Source of the DNA: a virus | Length of the DNA: 64,000 bases | Strand: one strand, 5' to 3' | IMG/VR virus record: IMGVR_UViG_3300028883_000295 | Span: 1-64,000 of that record | Part shown: positions 44,733 through 52,725 of the stretch, one piece after another | Layout: every line of letters begins with the position of its first letter | Numbering within the stretch: the stretch's first letter is position 1 | Translations under genes and position numbers: made by a program | Notes under the pieces: model-generated | Database searches by the model: none | Seen by the model: the letters and a program-made list of their open reading frames with translations, nothing else | What the model was told of the DNA's origin: nothing

Positions 44733-45041
44733 CTACATCTTATGAAAATGAGCATGGTCTCGTATTTTACGCATATGAGTCCTTAATCTCATCCCCTTAC
44801 CAAACAGTTGTCTACATTCCCGAAGAATCTTACCCCAGAGTTCCTTAGGAATTTCAGTTACATGATTCTTGACCACCACCATAGGAACTTTACATGTCTT
44901 GCAGTCCAGAATCACAAATTCAGATTCAGATACCTTATCTGTGCTTTCAGGATAGTATAGTTTGGTCTTTATATTCTCTTCAGGATGAAGGAATATCTCA
45001 CAAAGTGGACATCCAGACACTAGCAAAATCTTATCAGTCAT
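44733..45041 (-). CDS. Zinc-binding protein of the head module
   Basis: A 102-residue protein with CPLC (11-14), CKTC near residue 47, and the basic/histidine-rich end RLRTHMRKIRDHAHFHKM. The layout (two Cys pairs, VVKNHVTEIPKELWGKIL) suggests a zinc-bound fold with a nucleic-acid-binding tail. Family not recognised. It overlaps the upstream small gene by 8 bases. Confidence 0.65.
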   Translation of the reverse strand: MTDKILLVSGCPLCEIFLHPEENIKTKLYYPESTDKVSESEFVILDCKTCKVPMVVVKNHVTEIPKELWGKILRECRQLFGKGMRLRTHMRKIRDHAHFHKM

Positions 45042-45195
45042 CAGAGTTCTTTTCCAGATACCTTATAGACTTTCCTTTTTCATTCTTTATCTGAAGGTTA
45101 TTCTTAAGTGCATTTGCAGAATTCCACTTGCAGTTTCCACATCCATTTGGATGATTGTTGCATACATGTATAAATGAACAAATTATTTCACTCAT
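45034..45195 (-). CDS. Small Cys-rich protein
   Basis: A 53-residue product starting at the ATG that overlaps the previous stop (ATGA): MSEIICSFIHVCNNHPNGCGNCKWN, followed by a basic helix. Four cysteines plus histidines in the first 25 residues suggest one zinc site. No family recognised. Confidence 0.6.
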   Translation of the reverse strand: MSEIICSFIHVCNNHPNGCGNCKWNSANALKNNLQIKNEKGKSIRYLEKNSDD

Positions 45196-45719
45196 TTCTT
45201 AATTCGTGCTAAATCATCTGCAGGATAGGTAACAAGTGCCAGTCCAACTAATTCTATATCCTTAGCACACAGTTTCTGGTCTTCCCATTCATCCATAGTA
45301 AGAATCTCTACACTTAATCCACTAACAAAGTCTGCATCTATCATTGCAATAGCATCTTTTGATGCAGATGTTAGTCTATGTAGATATAAATCTCCTTTCA
45401 ATGAATCTTTTGAGAAGTATAGATTATGAACATATCCAATTCTATTTAGAACCTTACTTGGTTCATGATCTAAATTCAGATATATTCTATCATGGTCTAA
45501 ATCAAAGTATTTGCTCTTTTCCATCGCTGTATTTGCAGCCTTAGCTAATTCTTGTGGACTATAGTAAATCTCTGTTCTAGATATAGAATCAGCATATCCA
45601 CCAACATGAAGTAATTCACATTCTGAATATCTTCTTGCATCTCCACTCTTAGCAAATATCTTTTTGTTATACTTGAATGGAACCATCAATCTTCTTAATT
45701 TCTTTTCTTCTGTCATCAT
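45192..45719 (-). CDS. Second prohead-protease-like protein
   Basis: A 175-residue protein with protease-type landmarks: YLNLDHEPSKVLNRIGYVHNLYF (candidate His), LKGDLYLHRLTSASKDAIAMIDADFVSGLSVEI (candidate Ser) and VGLALVTYPAD at the end. The same order occurs in the protease-scaffold protein (FHKN, GFSIG, EVSLTNFPAN). It follows the portal gene directly, the classic position for a maturation protease. One of the two may be a degenerate or structural form. Confidence 0.65.
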   Translation of the reverse strand: MMTEEKKLRRLMVPFKYNKKIFAKSGDARRYSECELLHVGGYADSISRTEIYYSPQELAKAANTAMEKSKYFDLDHDRIYLNLDHEPSKVLNRIGYVHNLYFSKDSLKGDLYLHRLTSASKDAIAMIDADFVSGLSVEILTMDEWEDQKLCAKDIELVGLALVTYPADDLARIKK

Positions 45720-45725
45720 ATCTCC

Positions 45726-47150
45726 TTATTCATCACTTGTAGGTTGAATCTTGGGTTTCATTTCTCCACCCCAACTCAAATCATCTCCACCTTCTATTGG
45801 TGGTAATCCAAATGCATCACGTATCTCATTTATGGTAACAGGTTTTTGTGGACTGAATTGGAATCCTCTCATTAAGTTGCCAAACCATTTAGCAAATCCT
45901 TCCTCATCTCTAGTAGTAACTGACCTGAATTTCATATGAACTATATTCTTTTCAAATCCAGCCTCCTCTAGAAGTGGATTTATCAAATCTGTTCTTAATT
46001 TCGTAGATATCTTATGTTGTAGTGCTCGAATAAATCTCTCATACATAATCTCCCTAACTGAAGATGATGCATCAGAAGAACTTCGAGTACTCATCCCTAT
46101 TCCTTCTTCATTGACCATTAATCCAACAATTGCCTTCTTCTGGAACAGAGTTGCCTGTTGTTCAATTCCTGGAAGTCCACCTTCATCTATAGTATCCATT
46201 TTGATGATTGCTGGAACTATATATTCATTCTTAGCAGTTACATCCTCTAAGTCATTCTTTATCTTGTCAAATACATCCTTTGGAGGTAATGGTTCTTCTT
46301 CTGTGCCTATAGTAACCACATATTTCCTTCCACTGTGCCTAATTGCAGTGTGAAATGATGCCTCATCAACACCAACCATTCTATCTATAGTATCCTTAGA
46401 TGGACCTATCAAAGAGATGTGATATGGTGAATTAGACTGTGGAAAGAACCCTATATGGATTATTTCATCTGTATCTAGAACTGGAGTTTTCCTTCCAGTG
46501 ATATTTTGCTGATATCCAGTGATTTCACCTGTTTTCTTATCCGTAATTGCTTCCATAGTGATTGGATCTACTGTAATTACATAAGAAATGTATCCTTTTG
46601 GCTTATCTCCATTAGATTGCATAGTTTTCAGCTGTTCTAGTCTATTTTGGTAGTTTCTCTTCAATTCTGGATGCTTTGGTTTGTTACTGTTCTCTTGTAA
46701 TTTGCTTTGAAGCCTAGAAATTGATGGAGCAATGTATTTTTCAACAGAATCCTCTTTCTTTCTGGTGGCCATGACCTTTTCCATAAATGAATCCCCAAAT
46801 ACAAGTGTATAAATAACATTATCAAATAGAATACCATCTATATCCATCTCATTAAATCTTGTTTCAATGAGTTTCTTGGCATCTTCATTCTCAGAAGATA
46901 GATGATATCCTACCATCACAGTATTACTTGCAATGTTGTTTATAGAAGCAAATATAGTTCCTTCACCTTGATAATACTTCCAATAGTTCTGTAGAACTTT
47001 CTTATTCCTTTTGAATGGACTTATTCCCTTGAGACTAAATCCACCAGTTCCACCAACACTAACTGTTTTTTGAGTGCCATCAGAATTTAGATATATACTT
47101 CTTTTGCTTCCTAGTAATCTACTATTTCTAATAGAATCAACAATTCCCAT
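45726..47150 (-). CDS. Portal protein
   Basis: A 474-residue protein. An N-terminal wing (YWKYYQGEGTIFASINNIASNTVMVGYHL) is followed by LVFGDSFMEKV, DTDEIIHIGFFPQSNSPYHISLIGPSKDTID (stem entry), the helical DVTAKNEYIVPAIIK and GMSTRSSSDASSSVREIMYERFIRALQHKISTKLRTDLINPLLEEAG (crown-side helices). This order is standard for HK97/SPP1-type portals. Forms the dodecameric DNA entry ring. Between the Alba gene and a protease-like gene. Confidence 0.88.
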   Translation of the reverse strand: MGIVDSIRNSRLLGSKRSIYLNSDGTQKTVSVGGTGGFSLKGISPFKRNKKVLQNYWKYYQGEGTIFASINNIASNTVMVGYHLSSENEDAKKLIETRFNEMDIDGILFDNVIYTLVFGDSFMEKVMATRKKEDSVEKYIAPSISRLQSKLQENSNKPKHPELKRNYQNRLEQLKTMQSNGDKPKGYISYVITVDPITMEAITDKKTGEITGYQQNITGRKTPVLDTDEIIHIGFFPQSNSPYHISLIGPSKDTIDRMVGVDEASFHTAIRHSGRKYVVTIGTEEEPLPPKDVFDKIKNDLEDVTAKNEYIVPAIIKMDTIDEGGLPGIEQQATLFQKKAIVGLMVNEEGIGMSTRSSSDASSSVREIMYERFIRALQHKISTKLRTDLINPLLEEAGFEKNIVHMKFRSVTTRDEEGFAKWFGNLMRGFQFSPQKPVTINEIRDAFGLPPIEGGDDLSWGGEMKPKIQPTSDE

Positions 47151-47169
47151 TTATAATCTTTTTCCTTAT

Positions 47170-47466
47170 CTACTTTTTATTAAATTTATCTTTTTTGATT
47201 CCTGATAATGTAATATCTAGTGTAGTTACCTTTCGAGTCTCTCCAGATTCATCCTTAAACTCTTGAGTATCCACAATTATATTATATTTAGCATCATCCA
47301 GATATTCTCTAATCAGAATCGCCAATACATCCAATGCATTCTTATTATTCTTGCCCCTAGATTGAATCTTTATCTCATTTGCCTTACTTAGAGCAAAGAA
47401 ACAGCCTGTGATGTAGTGTTTTATCTCCTTTGGACCTATAAATACTATGTTATTTGAGTTAACCAT
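47170..47466 (-). CDS. alba: Alba-family nucleic-acid-binding protein
   Basis: A 98-residue protein. The sequence NNIVFIGPKEIKHYITGCFFAL, then KIQSRGKNNKNALDVLAILI, then TQEFKDESGETRKVTTLDITLSG aligns along the whole Alba fold (beta1, DNA-contacting loop with Lys near 13-16, RGK/NALDV helix, basic beta-hairpin arm). Alba dimers coat DNA and RNA in archaea. The start is the ATG 6 bases after AGGAGG, not an upstream TTG. Its place between terminase and portal suggests that it is made late and may condense or accompany packaged DNA. Confidence 0.88.
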   Translation of the reverse strand: MVNSNNIVFIGPKEIKHYITGCFFALSKANEIKIQSRGKNNKNALDVLAILIREYLDDAKYNIIVDTQEFKDESGETRKVTTLDITLSGIKKDKFNKK

Positions 47467-47476
47467 ACTTATCCTC

Positions 47477-49021
47477 CTATATTTTTGTGAATCTATATTT
47501 ATTACTAACATGTGGAACAGTTTTCTTTGCTGACACCATTCCTACAGCATCAGCCCAATTTATAGGTTTGTTTTCATCTTCTACCCTAGAAACTTGAATT
47601 GCAAAGGATAATGAATCAATTGTATCCTCATGTGCTCCCCTAGGATAAGATGCTAATTCATCAATCCAGTCAACTAAATCTGGATTGAGAAACATTCTTC
47701 CTGTCTCAAATAGCTGAGACAAGACCTGCACTCTACCTAATTTATCATTAACCGATGAAGATTTCACTGGAATAATTGGATATCCAACCAATCTGTCCTG
47801 TAAATCCTCAACTACTATCTTTTGTGGTCCAACCTGTTCTATTCCTATTCTTGATACAGGTGCCCATTTCATAAATAATCTTCTAATTTCTTCAGATTGT
47901 GCATGTAGAGAGAGTCTATCTCTAAATCCATCAATCACATATATGAGTCCATCCTTAATTGCAGTCATTGTAATGGTGAAATAATCACCAGTTCCTTCTC
48001 TGGAAGCTAAATCTACCCCCATAAATATCTCATATGGTCTCTCTGGTAGCTTATATGCATCAGTAGATGCTTGAATCCACTCCCATTTGATTGGATTGTC
48101 CTCTCCAGAAACGAATTCATTCTGATATTGCATCATGAATGAGACATTTCCATAGTTTCTTCTTATTTTGCAGAGTTTCTCATAAGGCATCTTTTCTTTC
48201 CAGAGAACTTCTGGCCTTTCTTCAGGTGGAAGTCTCTGAACATATGCTTTTATGGTATCCATATACTCTGTATCAGGTAAATTCTTCACCGATTCAACAT
48301 AATTCCTTATTTTGTCTGATTCAGTAACAATTGCCTGATATTTCTTGCCTCGATAGTCTGGAATCTTCATTAAATAGGAATAAAGGTCAGCTTGGTGCCA
48401 TCTGGTCCCAATAACGATGATTTTCTCGTATTTTCTCTTAGACATTCGATTATATGGCTCCAACATAGGCATAATCTCATTCTCGAACTGGAAAATGAGG
48501 TTTTTTCTCTGATTCTCTGTCTTACACTTCTCTTTGTCCACCACATCGTCTAGGATAATCATATCTGGATGAGATCCTACCATCCCACCAGTGATTCCAA
48601 GCACTTTAAGTGTCTCATCCTTCCTATTCTTGGATTTAGAAACAATTAATTTCTCATTTGACCATAATGCATTTCCTCTTTGCTGTCCAAATAGGTCAAT
48701 TAACTTCTCATTGCCCTCTAGATTCCTCTTAATCTCCCTCATGATGCCATTTGCCATGTCTTGATTGATAGTTATGATGAGAACCCGTATATTTGGATCC
48801 TGAATTATCTTCCAAGTGATGTATGCAGCCACCATAAAGGTTTTTCCATGTCCTCTAGGAGCAAGTAATAGATTAGTATTATATTTCTCAATAGACTCAA
48901 TCCACTCTCTATGAAAATGTTTGTAGTCTAAATTAAGAATTTCAGTTACAAATGCACCGAAATCTCTTAAATATCTAATTTTATCCCTCATCTTGAGGAA
49001 TTCTTCACCAGCAGTTGCCAT
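47477..49021 (-). CDS. terL: Terminase large subunit
   Basis: A 514-residue protein. The ATPase Walker A LLLAPRGHGKT lies at 51-61, Walker B PDMIILDDVV at 152-161 (catalytic acid in the LDD), and IIVIGTRWHQADL (201-213) is the coupling motif. The RNase H-like nuclease starts MGVDLASREGTGD near 334 (D337) and has the acidic end HEDTIDSLSFAI. Cuts concatemeric DNA and drives packaging into the head through the portal. The small-subunit candidate is about 670 bases upstream. Confidence 0.96.
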   Translation of the reverse strand: MATAGEEFLKMRDKIRYLRDFGAFVTEILNLDYKHFHREWIESIEKYNTNLLLAPRGHGKTFMVAAYITWKIIQDPNIRVLIITINQDMANGIMREIKRNLEGNEKLIDLFGQQRGNALWSNEKLIVSKSKNRKDETLKVLGITGGMVGSHPDMIILDDVVDKEKCKTENQRKNLIFQFENEIMPMLEPYNRMSKRKYEKIIVIGTRWHQADLYSYLMKIPDYRGKKYQAIVTESDKIRNYVESVKNLPDTEYMDTIKAYVQRLPPEERPEVLWKEKMPYEKLCKIRRNYGNVSFMMQYQNEFVSGEDNPIKWEWIQASTDAYKLPERPYEIFMGVDLASREGTGDYFTITMTAIKDGLIYVIDGFRDRLSLHAQSEEIRRLFMKWAPVSRIGIEQVGPQKIVVEDLQDRLVGYPIIPVKSSSVNDKLGRVQVLSQLFETGRMFLNPDLVDWIDELASYPRGAHEDTIDSLSFAIQVSRVEDENKPINWADAVGMVSAKKTVPHVSNKYRFTKI

Positions 49022-49083
49022 ATTGATTTAAAGAAAGTCACATAATTTACATGAAAGGTTTAAAGTCCTATTCAGAAACTTAC

Positions 49084-49272
49084 CTATTCGTCAGTCCAGC
49101 CAACAATGAAACCGAACAAAGCACCTAGGAATATGAATATTTCTTCCCATGCTAATGAAGAAACAAATCCCATATCACCAAAGATAGCTCCACCAATTCC
49201 ACCGAAAGTTAAACCGATGACTGCACCTAAGAATGCTTTAGGTATTTTCTTTACTAAATCAACTTTTACCAT
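49084..49272 (-). CDS. Small glycine-rich membrane protein
   Basis: A 62-residue protein with two hydrophobic spans separated by a short loop: FLGAVIGLTFGGIGGAIFGDMGFV (glycine zipper) and IFIFLGALFGFIVGW. Could be a holin or a host-membrane protein; it lies next to another small membrane protein, the usual arrangement of lysis genes. Inferred from topology only. Confidence 0.65.
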   Translation of the reverse strand: MVKVDLVKKIPKAFLGAVIGLTFGGIGGAIFGDMGFVSSLAWEEIFIFLGALFGFIVGWTDE

Positions 49273-49336
49273 TCTATCTTTTTCTATTCATCACATTAAA
49301 TATACATACCTGTTTGTTTTTTACGAAATGTGTCCA

Positions 49337-49432
49337 TCACTTGTTTGTTGTAGTAGATGAGTCACCTGGCATGATATCCATGTCATAAATAGACTCTTCA
49401 TCGTTATCATCGTTTAGAGTTCTTGTATTTAT
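49337..49432 (-). CDS. Possible 31-residue acidic peptide (ATA start)
   Basis: Directly after an in-frame TAA, ATA AAT ACA opens a frame coding a polar acidic peptide (TRTLNDDNDEESIYDMDIMPGDSS). It fills most of the gap between two membrane-protein genes. There is no GGTGA site, so it is weaker than the other ATA cases. May equally be non-coding. Confidence 0.25.
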   Translation of the reverse strand: MNTRTLNDDNDEESIYDMDIMPGDSSTTTNK

Positions 49433-49441
49433 TTAAGAAGT

Positions 49442-49645
49442 TTAATCATTCCAGTGCTTTGTCATATTGGTTATTAAATGCAATATACCAATAGCTAGTG
49501 TTATGTAAGCAGCGTATTCAGGTGGAAACTCTTCAGTTTCCAGAAATCCAATAGCGTATGTTAGAGTGAAAGGTATTGCAGCATATGTAAGTCCAGTGAA
49601 GAACTTCTTTACAGAAATCTTCCAGTCAAATCCAGTTCCTGGCAT
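49442..49645 (-). CDS. Small membrane protein, holin-like
   Basis: A 67-residue protein with a short basic N-terminus and two hydrophobic stretches: FFTGLTYAAIPFTLTYAIGFL and YAAYITLAIGILHLI, then HWND. Topology resembles small phage holins. It sits between small terminase and the glycine-zipper protein. Confidence 0.6.
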   Translation of the reverse strand: MPGTGFDWKISVKKFFTGLTYAAIPFTLTYAIGFLETEEFPPEYAAYITLAIGILHLITNMTKHWND

Positions 49646-49690
49646 ATATCTCCTCCATTTATATCTATTTAAGAATCTACATAAGATACA

Positions 49691-50302
49691 TCAATTATCA
49701 TTAGCTATTTTAGTCATAAGAGCTTCAATTCTTTTGAGATATCCTTCTCTGCACTCATCACAAAGATCCTTTTCTATATCCATCAATTCATTTGAAAAGT
49801 TCAGCATAAGCACCTTCACCTCTTTATCCTTCTTGAGGTTGATATCTCCTATATTTGAAACCTGTCTGATAGTGAACTGTTGTAGAGACTCCCAGTGCTT
49901 TCGTATCTCTTCAAATCTCTTTAATTCAGCTAGATTAGCCTTGACCATATCGTTGACATTGCCACTCTCTTCAGCTATCTTTCTGACTTTCTTGAAATCC
50001 TTCTCTAGCCTATGTAGAGATTTGATTATCTTGAGGATTGCATCATTATATTCACTCTGCATCACCTCTATGATATCTTCTTCACCTTTTTCAATAATCT
50101 GAGTCAGGTTCTTTTTGTCATATCCTTGGATGCCTCTTTTGATTGCCATGTGAGATAGAGGTTCTCCAAAAGTATCATATATCAAATCATGATGCCTTTC
50201 ATTTAGAATCTGGGCAGTGACTTCCCATCCATGTCCTTCCTTTCTAATCTCACTTGCTTCTTTTTCTAGCCCTAATTCTGCTAGTTTAGATTTTCTTGCC
50301 AT
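49691..50302 (-). CDS. terS: Terminase small subunit (probable)
   Basis: A 203-residue protein. N-terminal helix-turn-helix-like region (EASEIRKEGHGWEVTAQILNER, LSHMAIKRGIQGYD), a long helical middle (RLEKDFKKVRKIAEESG, LAELKRFEEIRKHWESL) and a C-terminal oligomer/TerL-contact part with CDECREGY. The HTH plus helical barrel layout and position at the head of the late block fit a DNA-recognising small terminase. GC-rich stem-like sequence lies in its leader (~50322-50386). Confidence 0.72.
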   Translation of the reverse strand: MARKSKLAELGLEKEASEIRKEGHGWEVTAQILNERHHDLIYDTFGEPLSHMAIKRGIQGYDKKNLTQIIEKGEEDIIEVMQSEYNDAILKIIKSLHRLEKDFKKVRKIAEESGNVNDMVKANLAELKRFEEIRKHWESLQQFTIRQVSNIGDINLKKDKEVKVLMLNFSNELMDIEKDLCDECREGYLKRIEALMTKIANDN

Positions 50303-51539
50303 ATCTACTCCAAAATAAGAATTTTGCCCACCATCACCCTCGGCTTAGCTTGCCTCTCCTGCTTGACATATGGTCGAATATGAAATCATATATTCTTTTC
50401 TATATATCCTCAATCATATTATATGTTGGGGAGCAAGGTTTATAGATATATATATTTCTCGAAGGGAGTCAATGCATGCCTTTATATAGGGGTATTTCGT
50501 TATTCTGGCCTGAAACGGGTCTGGAGATCCTGTGGAAAAATGAGCCTGCGAGGGCTAGAAGCGTGGCGTGGAGAGAGGGACAAGAGCGGGACAGAGGTAA
50601 GTATATATCCATTTCGTTAATTTAGAATTTTTTAACTAAGCAGGTAATTGAAATATATTCCCCCTACATATCCCTCTTTATGTTTATATATAAGCCTGAA
50701 GATAAATATACCCCTGCCATCCCTGAATTAATATATATTTAATTAGATAAATCTAATCCTACATGCTCAACTACATATATATCTAGCCTTGAATATATAA
50801 ATGAATCTATATTCCCCCCTGTATAGAAGCCTGTATATAGAAGCCTAAGTATAGAGATAAGTATATAATTCTCTAAATATATAATTAATTTAATTCTATT
50901 TCCCTCTATATATCTTATACTATAATTCTATTTATATAAAGCCCGTAACATTAACCCCTCTATTTACTTTTATTCTATCTATTGAATATATTTATTTAAC
51001 GCTATCTTTGACCCCTAGACCTAGACCCCTACTTTTATCTAGTGTTATACATATATATCTCTATTGTTACATTTGTTTGAATACAGCATTTTTATTTAGA
51101 ACAGCCCTATAAATATATGCAGACCCCATAATTTGCATATACCCATTTTTTGAGAATACCCCGAAATTTTGCCTGAGGAAGCCCATATATAGCCCATAGA
51201 AGCAATATCTTTTCTTAGCCTTAGCGTTCTTAAGCCTAAGGTTCAGACCCCTCAGAATCGCTTATATGCAATCTTTGTTTACGTTTTGATTATTATCCCC
51301 CTCTATGAATATAATTGTTTTTGAAACAAATTGATTTATACCCCTAGACCCCTTATATCTATTCAGGTATTTATATATTAGAATTCCGATATTTATCAGA
51401 TTGAAAAAATATATAGAGGTATAAATTTAATTATACCCCTATACTTATTTTAGATATTGGTATTATTTTCCTTATTATCTGTCCCTCTTTATTCTGTGTA
51501 TAAAGTGTAATTATGTTATTCCTTGATTTATCTATTTTC
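50303..51539 (+). other. Gene-poor AT-rich control region with one-sided C-tracts
   Basis: 1237 bases without a convincing gene. From about 50640 to 51520 the + strand has a run of CCC/CCCC/CCCCC tracts, commonly in contexts like ATACCCCTA or AGACCCCTA. I find no GGG on the same strand there. A short GC-rich, G-rich island sits at 50486-50606. Candidate roles are origin, leader of the late operon or packaging site; none is proved by the sequence. Confidence 0.55.
50486..50606 (+). ncRNA. GC-rich island, possible structured RNA
   Basis: In DNA otherwise ~30% GC, this stretch is clearly GC-rich and purine-rich on the + strand (GGCCTGAAACGGGTCTGG, GGCGTGGAGAGAGGGAC). It can form a short AGCC/GGCT hairpin around 50542-50556. 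The open frame over it (50423-50620) has unusual codons and no ribosome site. Local GC peaks in AT-rich archaeal genomes often mark structured RNAs; a late-operon leader control on the other strand is the alternative. Confidence 0.35.
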
Positions 51540-51746
51540 TTAATCATCTATTCTCTCTAATGGAATCAATATTTTCCCTGTTTTATCTATTATATTCCTA
51601 TCAATTAGTGTTTTTGCTGTTCTACCATAAGACCCCTGTAAATTCCAACAATAGCCTGTTTTGATTAATTCGCTAAATAGTTCTAATATTCCCCTATTTG
51701 ATAAATTCCCTGTTTCATATTCGATGATTTTTGTTGTTAAATCCAT
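51540..51746 (-). CDS. Conserved small phage protein (LQGxYGR type)
   Basis: A 68-residue protein: KIIEYETGNLSNRGILELFSELIKTGYCWNLQGSYGRTAKTLIDRNII. I recognise this pattern (E-x-G-x-L, ELFxxLIxTGxxWxLQGxYGR) as a small conserved family in many phages; function unknown. Last gene of a three-gene leftward operon separate from the late block. Confidence 0.8.
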   Translation of the reverse strand: MDLTTKIIEYETGNLSNRGILELFSELIKTGYCWNLQGSYGRTAKTLIDRNIIDKTGKILIPLERIDD

Positions 51747-51747
51747 T

Positions 51748-52116
51748 TTAAATATACCCCCTTAATGATTCTTTGCTTATTGGGGTGAATTCCTCTTGAT
51801 TCTTTGCTTCCATTACTGTTCTAACTGCCTTCATTCTTTCGATATCTGCGACGAGAAACATAAACGCTAATTCTCTCTTAGAAAATTTTGTTTCGAACAG
51901 TTCTATAACTTGAGAATCTTTTACATGATTTCTTAATGTGTATTCCCCTATTGCTTCAAATCTCTCTTGTATTTCCTTTGTATTCACATCTACAGCGATA
52001 TCTGTTCTCTTTAAATCATGGTTATATGCTCTATGCCTTTTAATATCCCTAGAAGGCACAGAAGCCTTTTTATTGGCTTCTGAATTGATTTTTTTCAATG
52101 TTTCTAAATCGTGCAT
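51748..52116 (-). CDS. Small helical protein with FSKREL motif
   Basis: A 122-residue basic/acidic helical protein. FSKRELAFMFLVADIERM near residue 80 also occurs as FSKRELTFLLVQKM in the next upstream gene, so both share a module. The ATG follows GAGGTAGATAAAT. Function unknown; likely an early regulatory or DNA-linked protein from its position by the control region. Confidence 0.65.
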   Translation of the reverse strand: MHDLETLKKINSEANKKASVPSRDIKRHRAYNHDLKRTDIAVDVNTKEIQERFEAIGEYTLRNHVKDSQVIELFETKFSKRELAFMFLVADIERMKAVRTVMEAKNQEEFTPISKESLRGYI

Positions 52117-52128
52117 ATTTATCTACCT

Positions 52129-52401
52129 CTAGAATGGATTATTCATTTTTTGCACTAGTAAGAAGGTTAATTCTCTCTTTGAAAAGTGTTTCTCTATGTA
52201 TTCCCCGAACTCTGAAGCATTAAAATCTTGCTTATTCGCATGTATACATGCTTCTTGAATCCTATTCATTAACTCAATCCCTTCAGGTATTCGAAAAGCA
52301 GAATCCATATTTTCTTCTTCATGTGCATATGGTAAATTTATCTCATGTGTAACTATATTTCCTGCTTCTATTATATTTTCCTTTATTGTTTCTTTTTGCA
52401 T
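52129..52401 (-). CDS. Small protein with FSKREL motif, operon-first gene
   Basis: A 90-residue protein (IPEGIELMNRIQEACIHANKQ, EFGEYIEKHFSKRELTFLLVQK). First gene of the leftward operon, with GAGGTAGATAAA before ATG. Shares the C-terminal motif with the next gene, suggesting a duplicated domain. No known family recognised. Confidence 0.65.
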   Translation of the reverse strand: MQKETIKENIIEAGNIVTHEINLPYAHEEENMDSAFRIPEGIELMNRIQEACIHANKQDFNASEFGEYIEKHFSKRELTFLLVQKMNNPF

Positions 52402-52493
52402 TTTTATCTACCTCATTTTATATATTTGTTTAATTGTGTATATCTCTAATCCTTTGACCTCTTATCATTGACCCCATAAAAGCCTAATTAGAA

Positions 52494-52582
52494 GCCCGTT
52501 AACCTGTGTCCAAAGATTGATTTTTTGCGTATCCGTTTAAGAGTTGTCAGGTATCCTCTTAAACCCGTTAAACCTGTGTTCC
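52494..52582 (+). repeat. Paired direct repeats CCCGTTAA(A)CCTGTGT(T)CC
   Basis: Two near-identical copies: GCCCGTTAACCTGTGTCC at 52494-52511 and ACCCGTTAAACCTGTGTTCC at 52563-52582, about 70 bases apart. They flank a perfect inverted repeat. The pair lies between the leftward operon and a rightward TATA box, as operator or initiator-binding sites would. Confidence 0.65.
52535..52564. promoter_or_regulatory. Perfect 9-bp inverted repeat between direct repeats
   Basis: GTTTAAGAG (52535-52543) and CTCTTAAAC (52556-52564) with a 12-base spacer. The right arm runs into the second direct repeat. Probable binding site for a dimeric regulator or a replication initiator. Confidence 0.55.
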
Positions 52583-52646
52583 ATATGGGATATTTACTTA
52601 TATACTTATGCCTGTTTTTGATTGTTAATATACTTAAGTGAAAAAC

Positions 52647-52654
52647 TTTAAATA
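52647..52654 (+). promoter_or_regulatory. Archaeal TATA box, rightward
   Basis: TTTAAATA preceded by an A-rich BRE-like segment (GAAAAAC). Transcription would begin around 52675-52680, inside the palindrome TAAGTTAAG-gttcatg-CTTAACTTA, and read the frame at 52726. Confidence 0.5.
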
Positions 52655-52672
52655 TAAATACTTACTATATAC

Positions 52673-52697
52673 TAAGTTAAGGTTCATGCTTAACTTA
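52673..52697. promoter_or_regulatory. Palindrome TAAGTTAAG/CTTAACTTA
   Basis: A perfect 9-bp inverted repeat with a 7-base spacer located ~20-45 bases after the TATA box, where an archaeal repressor would block the transcription start. Confidence 0.5.
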
Positions 52698-52725
52698 TCT
52701 ATATAGATTAGTGGTGACTAGAGAT

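Noticed and set aside
49566-50102. 178-residue + strand ORF
   Set aside because: Antisense to the small terminase and holin-like genes; composition typical of a shadow frame.
50423-50620. 65-residue + strand ORF over the GC-rich island
   Set aside because: Arg/Trp/Gly-rich product with codon use unlike any gene here, no ribosome site; better explained as compositional island.
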